Below are positions 1 through 7,076 of a stretch of DNA of 8,109 bases, in pieces (positions within the stretch are counted from its first letter, which is position 1; each line of letters starts with the position of its first letter). The position numbers were made by a program, and so were the translations under genes. The notes below the pieces were generated by a model. The model saw only the letters and a program-made list of their open reading frames with translations. It was not told where the DNA came from and did no database searches. Source of the DNA: JAICLL01 sp035252155 (lineage in GTDB: Bacteria > Planctomycetota > Planctomycetia > Pirellulales > JAICIG01); assembly GCA_035252155.1 (NCBI GenBank), contig DATFDL010000640.1, positions 1 to 8,109 on the forward strand, in the 5' to 3' direction.

Positions 1-8
1 CAATTCGC

Positions 9-30
9 GGAACGCCACAGAGGGCGTTCC
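9..30. repeat. Short perfect hairpin repeat downstream of the multiheme gene
   Basis: Arms GGAACGCC (9-16) and GGCGTTCC (23-30) are perfect inverted repeats around the 6-base loop ACAGAG. The hairpin lies 67-88 bases past the stop codon of the minus-strand gene that ends at 97. No T-run follows on the minus strand, so it is not a standard intrinsic terminator, though a strong stem could still slow polymerase or protect the transcript end. Its 8+6+8 layout and GAGGGCG core resemble the hairpins at 7910-7931 and 8083-8104, which suggests a dispersed REP-like family. That relationship is inference. Confidence 0.6.
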
Positions 31-96
31 CTACAGAGAGTCGAACGTCAGCAAGGCCGGTCTTGAGAGTGATCTTAGGGACGGGCGTCGCCGGCG

Positions 97-3000
97 TCAC
101 TGCGGAATTTTCCGCAGCGTGTAATACGCCTCGGCGGGAAAGAGCACGCGGCCATGCGGAGCAAGGTTCGCCACACGCAGTTCGTAGACAAAGTCCGGTC
201 GAAGCCGCGCCAGCCGCAGCCGCGCCGAGCGGCCATCTGTCGGCACTTCAACCGCCGTAATCGTCTCCTCGGCCCGATCGACGTCCAGGCTGCCGTACGC
301 CGGAGTCGTGATGCGGCGGTACGAAGAAACCGAGTAGTTCTTGACCAGGCGAGCTTGTTCGGCGGCCACCGGGCCGGTGAAAATCAGCGAAAAGCCGTCG
401 TGCTCCGCATGGATCTCGGCGATTCCCAGCGGTAGCTCGCCCGACGGCCGCAACCGCACGATCGAACCGGTGTTTTGACCGCCGCCCCAGCCGCTGTCGC
501 GCAGGTTGCCGATGTAAACGTCTCCCGCAGGCGAGACCGCGCAGACCACTGGCCCCTCGAACGTTTCAGCACCGGCCGCCGGCTCGCTGTTAAAGGGGTA
601 CGCCGCGCCCTGGTACGTATCACCGATTTTCTCCAGGCTCAGGCGAATCAAGCGCCGCGTGTCGTATTCGCAGCCCAACAACTGTCCTTCGAAAGGACCA
701 AACATCGTGTCGCCTCCCTTGCGCCGCACGGCTTCCGGCGTGGTCAAAAAGCAGATGCCATTGACGCTCCGCGTCCAGGGGTGGGGAATGGCAACCGCCG
801 GCTCTTCAAAGGCAGGTTGAAAGCCCGGCTTCGCCTCGAGCTTGTTAATAAAACCGTACCGCGCGCCGGGCACAATGTGATTCAGTTCGTTGAACGGAGT
901 GTAGTTGCCTTGGTTATCGGTGGCGAACAATGCACCGTCGGGATCGATGGCGAGTCCCATGGGGAAACGAAGCCCGGCTGACAATAGTTCCAGACCATAA
1001 CGGCGCGGTTCTTCGGGCGATGGCTCGCGCGACGTCAGCTTGACTGCGGCGCCGCGAAGATAGGCTTCGTCCGGCGACCGGTCGTCTTGTTGGCAGGGCA
1101 AAGCGATATAGTAGTTGCCGTCGTCGTCGCGCGGCAGGCCCACGGTCCAATCGTGGTAGTCGGCTGTGTAGCCCCAGCCCGACGCGACGACCTCGCTGCG
1201 CTCGGCATGACCGTCGCCGTCGGCGTCGGTCAATCGAATGACGCCGTACTTGGCGCAGACATCGAGGCCATCGCCCTGAGGGGCCAGACCATAAGGCGCC
1301 GGCAGCCCGTCGGCGAAGTTTTGCAGGCTGTCTTCCAGGCCGTCGCCATCGCTGTCGCGCGCCAGCCAAACGCCGCCTTTCAAAGAGCAAAACGCCAGCG
1401 TACCATCGGGCCGCCAGGCCAGGCCGGTAGGCATCTCGTCGCGCGGCAGCGCCAGCCGCACGGCCTCGTAGCCCGGCACTACGGCCAGCGCGGCCGGCTG
1501 CGACGCGGCATGAGGTTCTTCGATCGGCGGAGGTTCGCTTGTGGCATTGGTCAAATAAACCGCTTCGCAAACAATCGGCGCCTCAGCGCCGACGGCCGGA
1601 AGCAAGACGCAGCCCTCATCGTCGAGCGGCCGGCGGGCGCCCTCCGCCCGCGGCGCCACGACTTCAATTGAAAGTTTCGCATCCCTTTCATCAATCGTAA
1701 GGCCGCTTCCGGAAGCGATCACGTTTTGTCCTGGCGGCGCTAATTGCAGGCGCAGCGTGCTGTCTTCCGGTGCGCCACGAATCGTCCAGCGGCGGCGAAA
1801 ACCCAGGCCGCGTTCACCCCGCGCTGGCGTGATTTCTTGCTCGACCCGTAACGTAATGGGTCGTGTGTCGCCGGCGAATTTCAGCCGATAGCCGATACGC
1901 ACGCCCTCGGCCATTTGCTCCCAGCGATCAAGCTCGGCCAGCGCATGCCCGCGAAATGCAACCGGTTCCATTTCGCGCGCCGTGGTAGCCCCGGCCCTTG
2001 TGGCTGGCGTGCCGCGGGCGGCCCGGCGATTGCCGTCCTGATCCCCGACCCCTGATCCCTGAACCCCGTTTTTGCGATCGACGTCGGAACCGCCCGGCAC
2101 AAGGCCGGGAGCTACCTCGCCGGACGACGTACCAGGCCCGAGCAACTTTATCTCGCCCCCCGGACCGCCATCCGCCGAGAACAGATTCTTCCCCGCCAGC
2201 TCCCAATACCAGGCTTTGCCGCGAGTCCGCTGCCGGGCGGTATCGCCCTGCCACCATCCGCTCAATTGATTTCTCGCCAGATCAAACAGCAGGTTCTGTC
2301 GGTTCGATAGCCCCACGACCAGTGGCCGGACCAAGACGCGATCCGGCGTTTCGACCACGTCGGTAATGACCACGGCCGGCCCGGCATCGCCCATGTGCCG
2401 CGCGATGCGAATCGGCCCGGCCAGGGGTGGCTCGAAGCCGGGCAGGTTCAGCACATGCCAGACGGCGGCCAGTTGATCGTCGAGGCGGCCGCCTAGCACG
2501 CCCGGTACGGCAACTTGGATCGAAGGCATCTCGATCCGCGGCACGATCCGCGCGGGATTATGTACCCAACGGTCGAACCACTCCCGCCGGATCCGACGGC
2601 CCACCCGCGACAGGTCGGTGCCGTGCGCCGCCAGCGCGACGCCCTTGGGCAACGAGTGGCCGATCTGATGGCAGCTCGTGCAGCCGAAACCGGTCGAATT
2701 GACCAGCCGGCTGCCCGCGGCGACCAGCGATGCGCGCTCAAGCGCCTTCGGCGCAAAGTCGTCTTTCGCTCGGTCGGGAATCCGATCGATTGTCGTGAGG
2801 TATTGAGTAAGCGCCGTCAGCTCCTCCGGCGAAAGGCTGAAGCGTGGCATCCGCACGGCCAGCCAGGGCCGCAACGGCGGGCCGCGCAAGGCGATGGCGT
2901 CGGCCAACGCGCTGTCGTGCAATTTGTCGCCGACCTGCGTGAGCGAGGGCGGCGAAAGCGTGGGCAGCCGCGGCGCGAGTTCGGAGTGCCGCTGGGCAGT

Positions 3001-4503
3001 TCTCGGCAATTGTTCGGCGATGCCAGGTGTGGCGTCGCGCGAATGACACGCCAGGCAATTATGCTCGCGCAGCACGAACAAGCCATCGGGCCGAGCGGGC
3101 GAAATCCGGACCGCCAGGTACTCCTCGAGCGCCGCACGGTCGGACTTCGACAGATGGTAGCCGGGTCGGCGGGCGGGTCGGTCGGGCAAACCAAGGCAAC
3201 CGCCGCCGCGCGGCCCCTTCGGGTCGACGTGAGGCGGATTGACCGACGCAATCGCCGGTTGCGGCAGATGGTGGCAAGCGCCGCACCGCAGTTCTTCGAC
3301 AAGCTGCTTGCCGCGTGTCACGAGCGGCGCGGTAGACGGCGCAGGCTCATCCTCTTCCTGAGCCGCCGGGCTGCGCAGCGTGGTCAGATAGGCCGCCAGG
3401 TTCGCTCGCTCCGTCGGCGACAACCGAAATACCGGCATGCGATGGGCGGGGTTGGTGGCAGCGGGATCTTCGAGCCAACGTGCGAAGAAGTCCCTCGGCC
3501 GCTTGTCGGCAATATGCGTCAAGTCGCCGCCGCCAAACAGCCCCGCCGCACCCAGATCGCCCAACCGATGGCAAGCCAGACAGCCCAGCGTCAGCACGAG
3601 CCGCTCGCCCTCGTTGGCCGCGCCAGGCGGCTCCCCGTGCCCGCCGGTCGCTGACTCGTGCCCGCCGGTGGCTGAGTCGGGCCGAACTTGCGAAGCGTCG
3701 AACAAGTAGGCCGCGATCGAATACGTTTCGTCCTCGCTCAAGGCGAAATCCGGCATCCGAATCAACGAGGTGGTCTTATCTCGATCCGTTCCGCGCAACC
3801 AATCGACGAGCCAACGGCGGGAGATGTTGCCCGCCAGACGACTCAGGTCGGGCGCCATCTTGGCGACGCCACTGGCTTCGCCTTGCCCGCGCTGGCCGCC
3901 TCGTCCAGCTCGATGGCAGTTCGAGCAGCGCAGCGCCCGCCAAAGTTCGCCGCCGCGCTCAAACCGCTCGCCGGGATCGTCGGCTGGCTCGTGCCACAGT
4001 GCCTGGGCGGGCAACGGTTCGAGCTCGAACTTCGGTCCCGACCAAAAAAGACCAATTCGCGCCGCGCCGCTAGCGCTGTGGTAACGGATTTGGATCGCAT
4101 GGTAGCCGTACTCAAGCTCGACGGGCGCCGACTCAAACCACTGCGGCCGGTCAGCCTTGGCCCTGATGATCTCGCGTCCTTCAATTTGAACGGCCGCCTC
4201 GCCCGTCGCATGGAGATAAAACGTATAGTCGCCGGGGGCCATCGCCTGGACGCTGCCGCGCCATTCGACGGCAAACTCGCCCGGCGGCAGCCGTTCATCC
4301 GGCGGGAGATTATCCCAGGCGAATTGAATCGTTTCGTCGCGCCGCAGGCAGGTGACGCCGCCGTCGGCCGTGTAGCGGGCGACCAACCCCGGCGAAAGGG
4401 CAGGGCCCTCGTCGTCATCCTCGGTGCCGCTTGCGTGCGCGGCGCGGCCGGCGAGAACCGCCAGAGCAAGCACGGCGGTGATGGGCAGCCTCGCGAATCG
4501 CAT
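97..4503 (-). CDS. Exported PA14 / five-heme cytochrome c / beta-propeller fusion protein (PVC-type, dehydrogenase-like)
   Basis: This is a 1468-residue protein. Residues 1-24 form a Sec signal peptide ending AHA, so it acts outside the inner membrane. Residues about 36-172 look like a PA14 domain, often carbohydrate-binding. Five heme c sites follow: C193-H197, C308-H312, C407-H411, C483-H487 and C608-H612. Met-Pro motifs at M250, M356, M552 and M659 are likely sixth ligands; the third site has none. Residues about 700-990 form a beta-rich middle region with an apparent insertion at 797-840. A propeller resembling sorbosone/glucose dehydrogenases spans about 1008-1355, with Asp-rich loops at 1050-1055 (DSDGDG) and 1093-1098 (DADGDG). 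A beta-rich tail ends the protein. The likely role is periplasmic oxidation, perhaps of a sugar, with electrons passed along the hemes; the substrate is unknown. I chose ATG at 4503 because the signal peptide then begins cleanly. The in-frame TTG at 4530 adds nine basic residues and has no visible ribosome binding site. Domain calls are from reading the protein, not a search. Confidence 0.88.
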   Translation of the reverse strand: MRFARLPITAVLALAVLAGRAAHASGTEDDDEGPALSPGLVARYTADGGVTCLRRDETIQFAWDNLPPDERLPPGEFAVEWRGSVQAMAPGDYTFYLHATGEAAVQIEGREIIRAKADRPQWFESAPVELEYGYHAIQIRYHSASGAARIGLFWSGPKFELEPLPAQALWHEPADDPGERFERGGELWRALRCSNCHRAGRGGQRGQGEASGVAKMAPDLSRLAGNISRRWLVDWLRGTDRDKTTSLIRMPDFALSEDETYSIAAYLFDASQVRPDSATGGHESATGGHGEPPGAANEGERLVLTLGCLACHRLGDLGAAGLFGGGDLTHIADKRPRDFFARWLEDPAATNPAHRMPVFRLSPTERANLAAYLTTLRSPAAQEEDEPAPSTAPLVTRGKQLVEELRCGACHHLPQPAIASVNPPHVDPKGPRGGGCLGLPDRPARRPGYHLSKSDRAALEEYLAVRISPARPDGLFVLREHNCLACHSRDATPGIAEQLPRTAQRHSELAPRLPTLSPPSLTQVGDKLHDSALADAIALRGPPLRPWLAVRMPRFSLSPEELTALTQYLTTIDRIPDRAKDDFAPKALERASLVAAGSRLVNSTGFGCTSCHQIGHSLPKGVALAAHGTDLSRVGRRIRREWFDRWVHNPARIVPRIEMPSIQVAVPGVLGGRLDDQLAAVWHVLNLPGFEPPLAGPIRIARHMGDAGPAVVITDVVETPDRVLVRPLVVGLSNRQNLLFDLARNQLSGWWQGDTARQRTRGKAWYWELAGKNLFSADGGPGGEIKLLGPGTSSGEVAPGLVPGGSDVDRKNGVQGSGVGDQDGNRRAARGTPATRAGATTAREMEPVAFRGHALAELDRWEQMAEGVRIGYRLKFAGDTRPITLRVEQEITPARGERGLGFRRRWTIRGAPEDSTLRLQLAPPGQNVIASGSGLTIDERDAKLSIEVVAPRAEGARRPLDDEGCVLLPAVGAEAPIVCEAVYLTNATSEPPPIEEPHAASQPAALAVVPGYEAVRLALPRDEMPTGLAWRPDGTLAFCSLKGGVWLARDSDGDGLEDSLQNFADGLPAPYGLAPQGDGLDVCAKYGVIRLTDADGDGHAERSEVVASGWGYTADYHDWTVGLPRDDDGNYYIALPCQQDDRSPDEAYLRGAAVKLTSREPSPEEPRRYGLELLSAGLRFPMGLAIDPDGALFATDNQGNYTPFNELNHIVPGARYGFINKLEAKPGFQPAFEEPAVAIPHPWTRSVNGICFLTTPEAVRRKGGDTMFGPFEGQLLGCEYDTRRLIRLSLEKIGDTYQGAAYPFNSEPAAGAETFEGPVVCAVSPAGDVYIGNLRDSGWGGGQNTGSIVRLRPSGELPLGIAEIHAEHDGFSLIFTGPVAAEQARLVKNYSVSSYRRITTPAYGSLDVDRAEETITAVEVPTDGRSARLRLARLRPDFVYELRVANLAPHGRVLFPAEAYYTLRKIPQ
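100..117. repeat. Perfect inverted repeat spanning the last codons of the multiheme gene
   Basis: CTGCGGAA (100-107) and TTCCGCAG (110-117) are exact reverse complements separated by TT. They cover the final six sense codons, just before the TGA stop at 97-99. A hairpin here would place a stem directly before the stop codon in the mRNA. There is no U-tract, so I do not call it a terminator. It may be chance from codon use. Confidence 0.4.
1984..2116. repeat. Inverted-repeat-bounded segment inside the multiheme gene, probably an inserted repeat element
   Basis: The left end (1984-2009) begins GGTAGCCCCGGCC and the right end (2091-2116) ends GGCCGGGAGCTACC. Aligned as reverse complements, they match at 23 of 27 columns with two single-base gaps. 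Between them, three copies of CCTGA(T/A)CCC lie at 2037-2045, 2051-2059 and 2058-2066. The segment encodes residues about 797-840, a Gly/Ala/Arg-rich stretch without visible fold. It sits between two ordered regions, before the motif REMEP at 843-847. The frame stays open through it. I infer a small repeat insertion accommodated in a surface loop; no direct target duplication is visible. Confidence 0.5.
3636..3677. repeat. Two-copy 21-bp tandem repeat in the multiheme gene
   Basis: Units 3636-3656 and 3657-3677 match at 19 of 21 positions. On the minus strand they encode two heptads, SATGGHE and SATGGHG (residues 277-290). They fall in the linker between the first cytochrome domain, whose Met motif is at 250, and the second heme site at 308. 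The period is a multiple of three, so copy-number change would alter linker length without breaking the frame. The role is probably only a flexible linker. Confidence 0.7.
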
Positions 4504-4577
4504 CCGCTTGTTTCTCAGCCGTTGTTTCAATCGATACGGGGAGTCAGTCCGCTGATCAGTTTCGTCATTTTTTGGTT

Positions 4578-4605
4578 ATCAACCCATCAATCCATTATGC
4601 AACGC
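4578..4605 (-). promoter_or_regulatory. Weak candidate promoter for the multiheme gene
   Basis: Between the terminator and the gene start, the minus strand holds TTGCAT followed 16 bases later by GATAAC, a loose -35/-10 pair. An alternative -10, CATAAT, overlaps the first box. This AT-richer stretch is the only obvious place for a promoter after the terminator, but both boxes match the consensus poorly. The call rests mostly on position. Confidence 0.25.
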
Positions 4606-4615
4606 TGCGCCCCAT

Positions 4616-4652
4616 AAAAAAAGAATGCGGCCGCGTGGAGCAGCCGCATTCT
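4616..4652 (-). terminator. Intrinsic terminator of the small secreted-protein gene
   Basis: Read on the minus strand, the 10-bp stem AGAATGCGGC / GCCGCATTCT (plus-strand 4643-4652 and 4622-4631) closes an 11-base loop and runs directly into seven T residues. This is the classic Rho-independent layout. It starts 46 bases after the TAA of the gene at 4699-5451 and lies upstream of the multiheme gene. Transcription of the two genes is therefore probably separated, and the multiheme gene needs its own promoter within 4504-4615. Confidence 0.9.
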
Positions 4653-4698
4653 AGAGAACGAGAATCGTGATGGCGAGCCGGTCGCCCGGCCGCGCCCG

Positions 4699-5451
4699 TT
4701 AGTTTTTCGCCAGGCTCGTGTCTGGCTCGAACCGGCCTTCGTAGGCCAGGCTGTTGATGAACTTGTTGCCCGCGATAAACTCATCGGCCGTAATGTCTCT
4801 GAGCAGGCTCCGCAGCGTGTCGTGCAGGTCGTCGGTAACGCGGCGGATCTCCTTATAGTTTTGCGTGCCCAGCCCGGTGCTGTAGGGCCGCGTGGCCCGT
4901 TCGGCGAACAAGTATTCCAGGGCCGCGCGTTCGGTCGCGAATTCATCGCGCAGCAGAACTTGCGGCCACTTCACTTGCCCGCGCTCTTGGTCGAGCTGGT
5001 CGGGCGTCAGCCGATCGGGCAGCCGCGACTTGCTGAAGCCGATAAGCTGCTCAGGCGTCGGCGGGGGAGTGCGTATTTCCGCGCGGTAACTCCTTACCAT
5101 CCGATTGATCTCGATGGCATTCTGGGTGTATAGCTTTTGGTTTTCGATCCAACGTTGGTAGGCCTCCTGCGCGTAGAGCGACCCGATCGACGTATTGAGC
5201 GCGGCCTGCCCGGCCGCCGAAGTGATGGCAGCCGTTCCGTACAGGGGGTCGCCAAAAGGCGTGGAACCATAGAACGGCGTATAGACGCCCGCTGGAGCCC
5301 CGATTCCCCCGCCGCTCACGCCTCCACGTCCGCCGCCCCAACCGCCCCAGGCGCCGCCCACCGGGACGCCGAAAAACTGGGCATGTGCCGAACTCGAACA
5401 GGCCAATAAACCGGCCAAACCCATCGCGATTGCAAAAACTCTCGTTCTCAT
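4699..5451 (-). CDS. Secreted Gly-rich hypothetical protein
   Basis: I do not recognise a named family for this 250-residue protein. It begins with a signal peptide: basic MRTR, a hydrophobic core, then AHA24, a good signal peptidase I site before Q25. LLAC at 15-18 could instead act as a loose lipobox, so export is well supported but lipid anchoring is uncertain. Residues about 27-51 are very rich in Gly with Trp. Residues about 75-128 look helical and Gln/Glu/Asn-rich. A PPPTP turn at 129-133 precedes a charged, probably helical region (150-240). There are no Cys residues after the signal region and no catalytic motif I can identify. The start is firm: ATG is preceded by AGGAAGG at 8 bases. 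A strong terminator follows, and the gene upstream appears to have its own terminator, so it is likely monocistronic. A structural or envelope role is possible but unproven. Confidence 0.85.
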   Translation of the reverse strand: MRTRVFAIAMGLAGLLACSSSAHAQFFGVPVGGAWGGWGGGRGGVSGGGIGAPAGVYTPFYGSTPFGDPLYGTAAITSAAGQAALNTSIGSLYAQEAYQRWIENQKLYTQNAIEINRMVRSYRAEIRTPPPTPEQLIGFSKSRLPDRLTPDQLDQERGQVKWPQVLLRDEFATERAALEYLFAERATRPYSTGLGTQNYKEIRRVTDDLHDTLRSLLRDITADEFIAGNKFINSLAYEGRFEPDTSLAKN

Positions 5452-5459
5452 GACTCTAG

Positions 5460-5466
5460 CCTTCCT
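5460..5466 (-). promoter_or_regulatory. Shine-Dalgarno site of the secreted Gly-rich protein gene
   Basis: On the minus strand AGGAAGG lies 8 bases before the ATG at 5451, within the longer purine run AGGAAAGGAAGG. It is the strongest ribosome binding site in the window and fixes the start of this gene. The other three genes have weak or no visible sites, which suggests this protein may be made at a higher level. Confidence 0.75.
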
Positions 5467-5785
5467 TTCCTGAAGACGTTTCTTCGTTGGGCGGTTCCAT
5501 CAATTTCGCCCCCTGGCTGCCGTTCCTTGGGCAGCCGCTTGTGTTTCCGGTGTCGGTGCAAACCTAATGCCATTGTCCCGGCCGTTCGGGGTGACCGGTC
5601 GCATCTTTTGTGCTGCGAAGTAGTTGAGGCTCTTTTCTCAACGGTCTTCCGCGCCTGCGACTATCGCCTTCGACTGTATCGCACCGCGGCGAACTGTCTA
5701 ATGGTTAGACGCTGCCGGCACGCCAATGGTTCATGCTCGCGCCCGATGATACCGCGCGGTCACGTGTAAAAGCCAACAAAATTAC
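5467..5785. other. Intergenic region with small hairpins, no gene seen
   Basis: This gap between the htrA 3' end and the secreted-protein gene holds no credible coding sequence. It contains perfect inverted repeats: GGCTGCC/GGCAGCC at 5515-5521/5530-5536, GTTGAG/CTCAAC at 5623-5628/5637-5642, and GTCTAA/TTAGAC at 5696-5701/5705-5710. The smaller GAAGA/TCTTC lies at 5472-5476/5481-5485. The first would fall in the leader of the secreted-protein mRNA, and the last has the size of an operator half-site pair. I found no convincing -35/-10 pair for the secreted-protein gene here. No known riboswitch or RNA gene was recognised. Confidence 0.45.
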
Positions 5786-5815
5786 GGAAAAGAAAGGCCA
5801 CCAATCTGGGGCGGC
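5786..5815 (-). terminator. Probable intrinsic terminator of htrA
   Basis: Directly after the TAG stop of the protease gene (5817-5819), the minus strand has GCCGCC (5815-5810), a 7-base loop and GGTGGC (5802-5797). These pair over six positions with one G-U. The U-rich run CTTTCTTTTCC follows. The stem is short and the U-run is interrupted by C, so it is weaker than the terminator at 4616-4652, but its position fits the end of the htrA transcript. Confidence 0.5.
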
Positions 5816-5816
5816 A

Positions 5817-7034
5817 CTACCGGCGCTGGCGCAAAGTGGTTTCCTCCGGACGCTCGCCGATCGTCACCGTAAGGGGCACGGTTTGCCCGGCCCGAATCAC
5901 TTCGACCGTCACCTTGGCCCCCACCTCGGTGGCGGCTACTTGCAGGGGCAGGGCAGTGCTGTCGGTCACCTTCTGGCCGTTCCACGAGACGATCACGTCG
6001 CCCGGCTGAAGTCCGGCGTCGGCGGCCGGCGAGCCGGGCAGCACGCCAGCCACCAGCGCGCCGCGCGGCTCCTTGAGGTCCAATCGTTTCACTAACTCCG
6101 GCGTCAGCTCTTGCAACTGCACACCAAGCCAACCACGGGCGACCTTGCCGTGCTCTTTCAGCCGGTCGTAGACCTTGCGGACGACTTCGGTGGGAATGGC
6201 GAAACTGATTCCTTGATACGCATCGCCGACGATTGCCGTGGTAATGCCGACCAACTCGCCGCGGATGTTCACGAGCGGGCCACCGCTGTTGCCGGGGTTC
6301 ACGGCGGCGTCGGTCTGCAAAAACGTCTGATAGATATTGTCGCTGTTCAGGCCGCCGCGTTGCTTGGCGCTGACAATGCCCGAAGTCACCGTGCGGTCGA
6401 GTCCGTAAGGATTGCCGACCGCCAGAACCCAATCGCCGACTTCCAGCTCGTCGCTATCGCCCCAGGGAGCGGCCGATAAATCGCCCGCTTGCAGCCGCAG
6501 AACCGCCAGGTCGGTCAAAACATCGTAGCCGACCATCTGAATGCTGTTCGAGTCGATCGTTCGTCCGTCGCTCAGCTTGACCTGCACTTGCGAAGCGTTG
6601 TGCACCACGTGGTAGTTGGTGAGCACATAGCCTTCTTCGGCGTCGACAATGACGCCCGAGCCTTGCCCCTGGGCGCGATAAAAGCGTTTGCCTTGCGGAG
6701 GAAATTGAAAGCCCCATTCGTCAAGCGAGCGTGCCTGGCGGACCTCGATCGACTGCACCGTGTCGATGTGGACGACGCTCGGCTCGATCCGGCTGGCGAC
6801 CAGCCGAAAGGCCTTCGACGTATCCGAAAGCTTGACCAACTCGGCGTTCTTGTCGAGCCGGGTGAGCTCTTCGGCGGCGGCTTCGGCCTTGGCTCGCAAC
6901 TGGGCGCGGGTCATCGAGTATTGCACGCGTCCGGCCAAATAGGGCAATACCAAGGCCAGACAAAGGGCCGTCAGTATCCACAGCAGACGCGCCAGCCGTC
7001 GCTCGTGCGGCGGCGAGTAGATCGGTTCCTGCAT
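5817..7034 (-). CDS. HtrA/Deg-family membrane-anchored serine protease with one PDZ domain
   Basis: This 405-residue trypsin-like protease has a DegS-like layout. A basic N-terminus is followed by a single membrane helix at about 17-36, which places the protease domain outside the inner membrane. An Ala/Glu-rich, probably coiled segment (45-70) follows. The catalytic triad is intact: H142 in TNYHV, D175 in TDLAV and S250 in the GNSGG motif. The oxyanion/substrate loops have normal length. One PDZ domain spans about 300-393, with GWLGV at 301-305 and the GLQPGDVI motif at 341-348. Family members degrade or process misfolded envelope proteins, or cleave anti-sigma factors; which applies here cannot be read from sequence. 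I chose ATG at 7034 because the longer ORF from 7124 adds 30 basic residues that overlap the divergent promoter region and would displace the membrane anchor. Only a weak AAGG-like ribosome site precedes it. It is divergent from aat. Confidence 0.95.
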   Translation of the reverse strand: MQEPIYSPPHERRLARLLWILTALCLALVLPYLAGRVQYSMTRAQLRAKAEAAAEELTRLDKNAELVKLSDTSKAFRLVASRIEPSVVHIDTVQSIEVRQARSLDEWGFQFPPQGKRFYRAQGQGSGVIVDAEEGYVLTNYHVVHNASQVQVKLSDGRTIDSNSIQMVGYDVLTDLAVLRLQAGDLSAAPWGDSDELEVGDWVLAVGNPYGLDRTVTSGIVSAKQRGGLNSDNIYQTFLQTDAAVNPGNSGGPLVNIRGELVGITTAIVGDAYQGISFAIPTEVVRKVYDRLKEHGKVARGWLGVQLQELTPELVKRLDLKEPRGALVAGVLPGSPAADAGLQPGDVIVSWNGQKVTDSTALPLQVAATEVGAKVTVEVIRAGQTVPLTVTIGERPEETTLRQRR

Positions 7035-7076
7035 GGCAAAGCCTTGGGCAGCGGTGGTCGAACGTGCTCGCCGCGT

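Noticed and set aside
3180..3275. Possible frameshift near the compact third heme domain
   Set aside because: The frame stays open and returns to a recognisable family pattern (GGGCL, then a YHLSKSDRAAL helix) without a break, so a short natural domain is more likely than an error.
2515..3654. Long plus-strand open frame of 379 codons antisense to the multiheme gene
   Set aside because: It lies wholly opposite a gene with clear heme motifs, is Arg/Gln-rich without any domain or signal, and is explained by the high-GC codon pattern of the minus-strand gene.
4503..4530. TTG start at 4530 for the multiheme gene
   Set aside because: It gives an unusually long basic leader before the signal peptide and no ribosome binding site is seen; ATG at 4503 is simpler, though not proven.
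3688..4617. Plus-strand open frame of 309 codons opposite the multiheme gene start and its terminator
   Set aside because: Same shadow pattern; it runs into the A-tract of the terminator and has no recognisable protein features.
5691..5760. tRNA-like D-arm (GTCTAATGGTTAGAC) followed by GGTTCATGC resembling a T-loop
   Set aside because: No acceptor stem, anticodon arm or paired T-stem can be drawn around it, so it is not a tRNA gene; the simple inverted repeat is kept.
5527..5769. 80-codon plus-strand open frame in the 365-base gap
   Set aside because: It starts with TTG, has no ribosome binding site, has Arg/Cys-rich atypical composition, and overlaps three hairpins.
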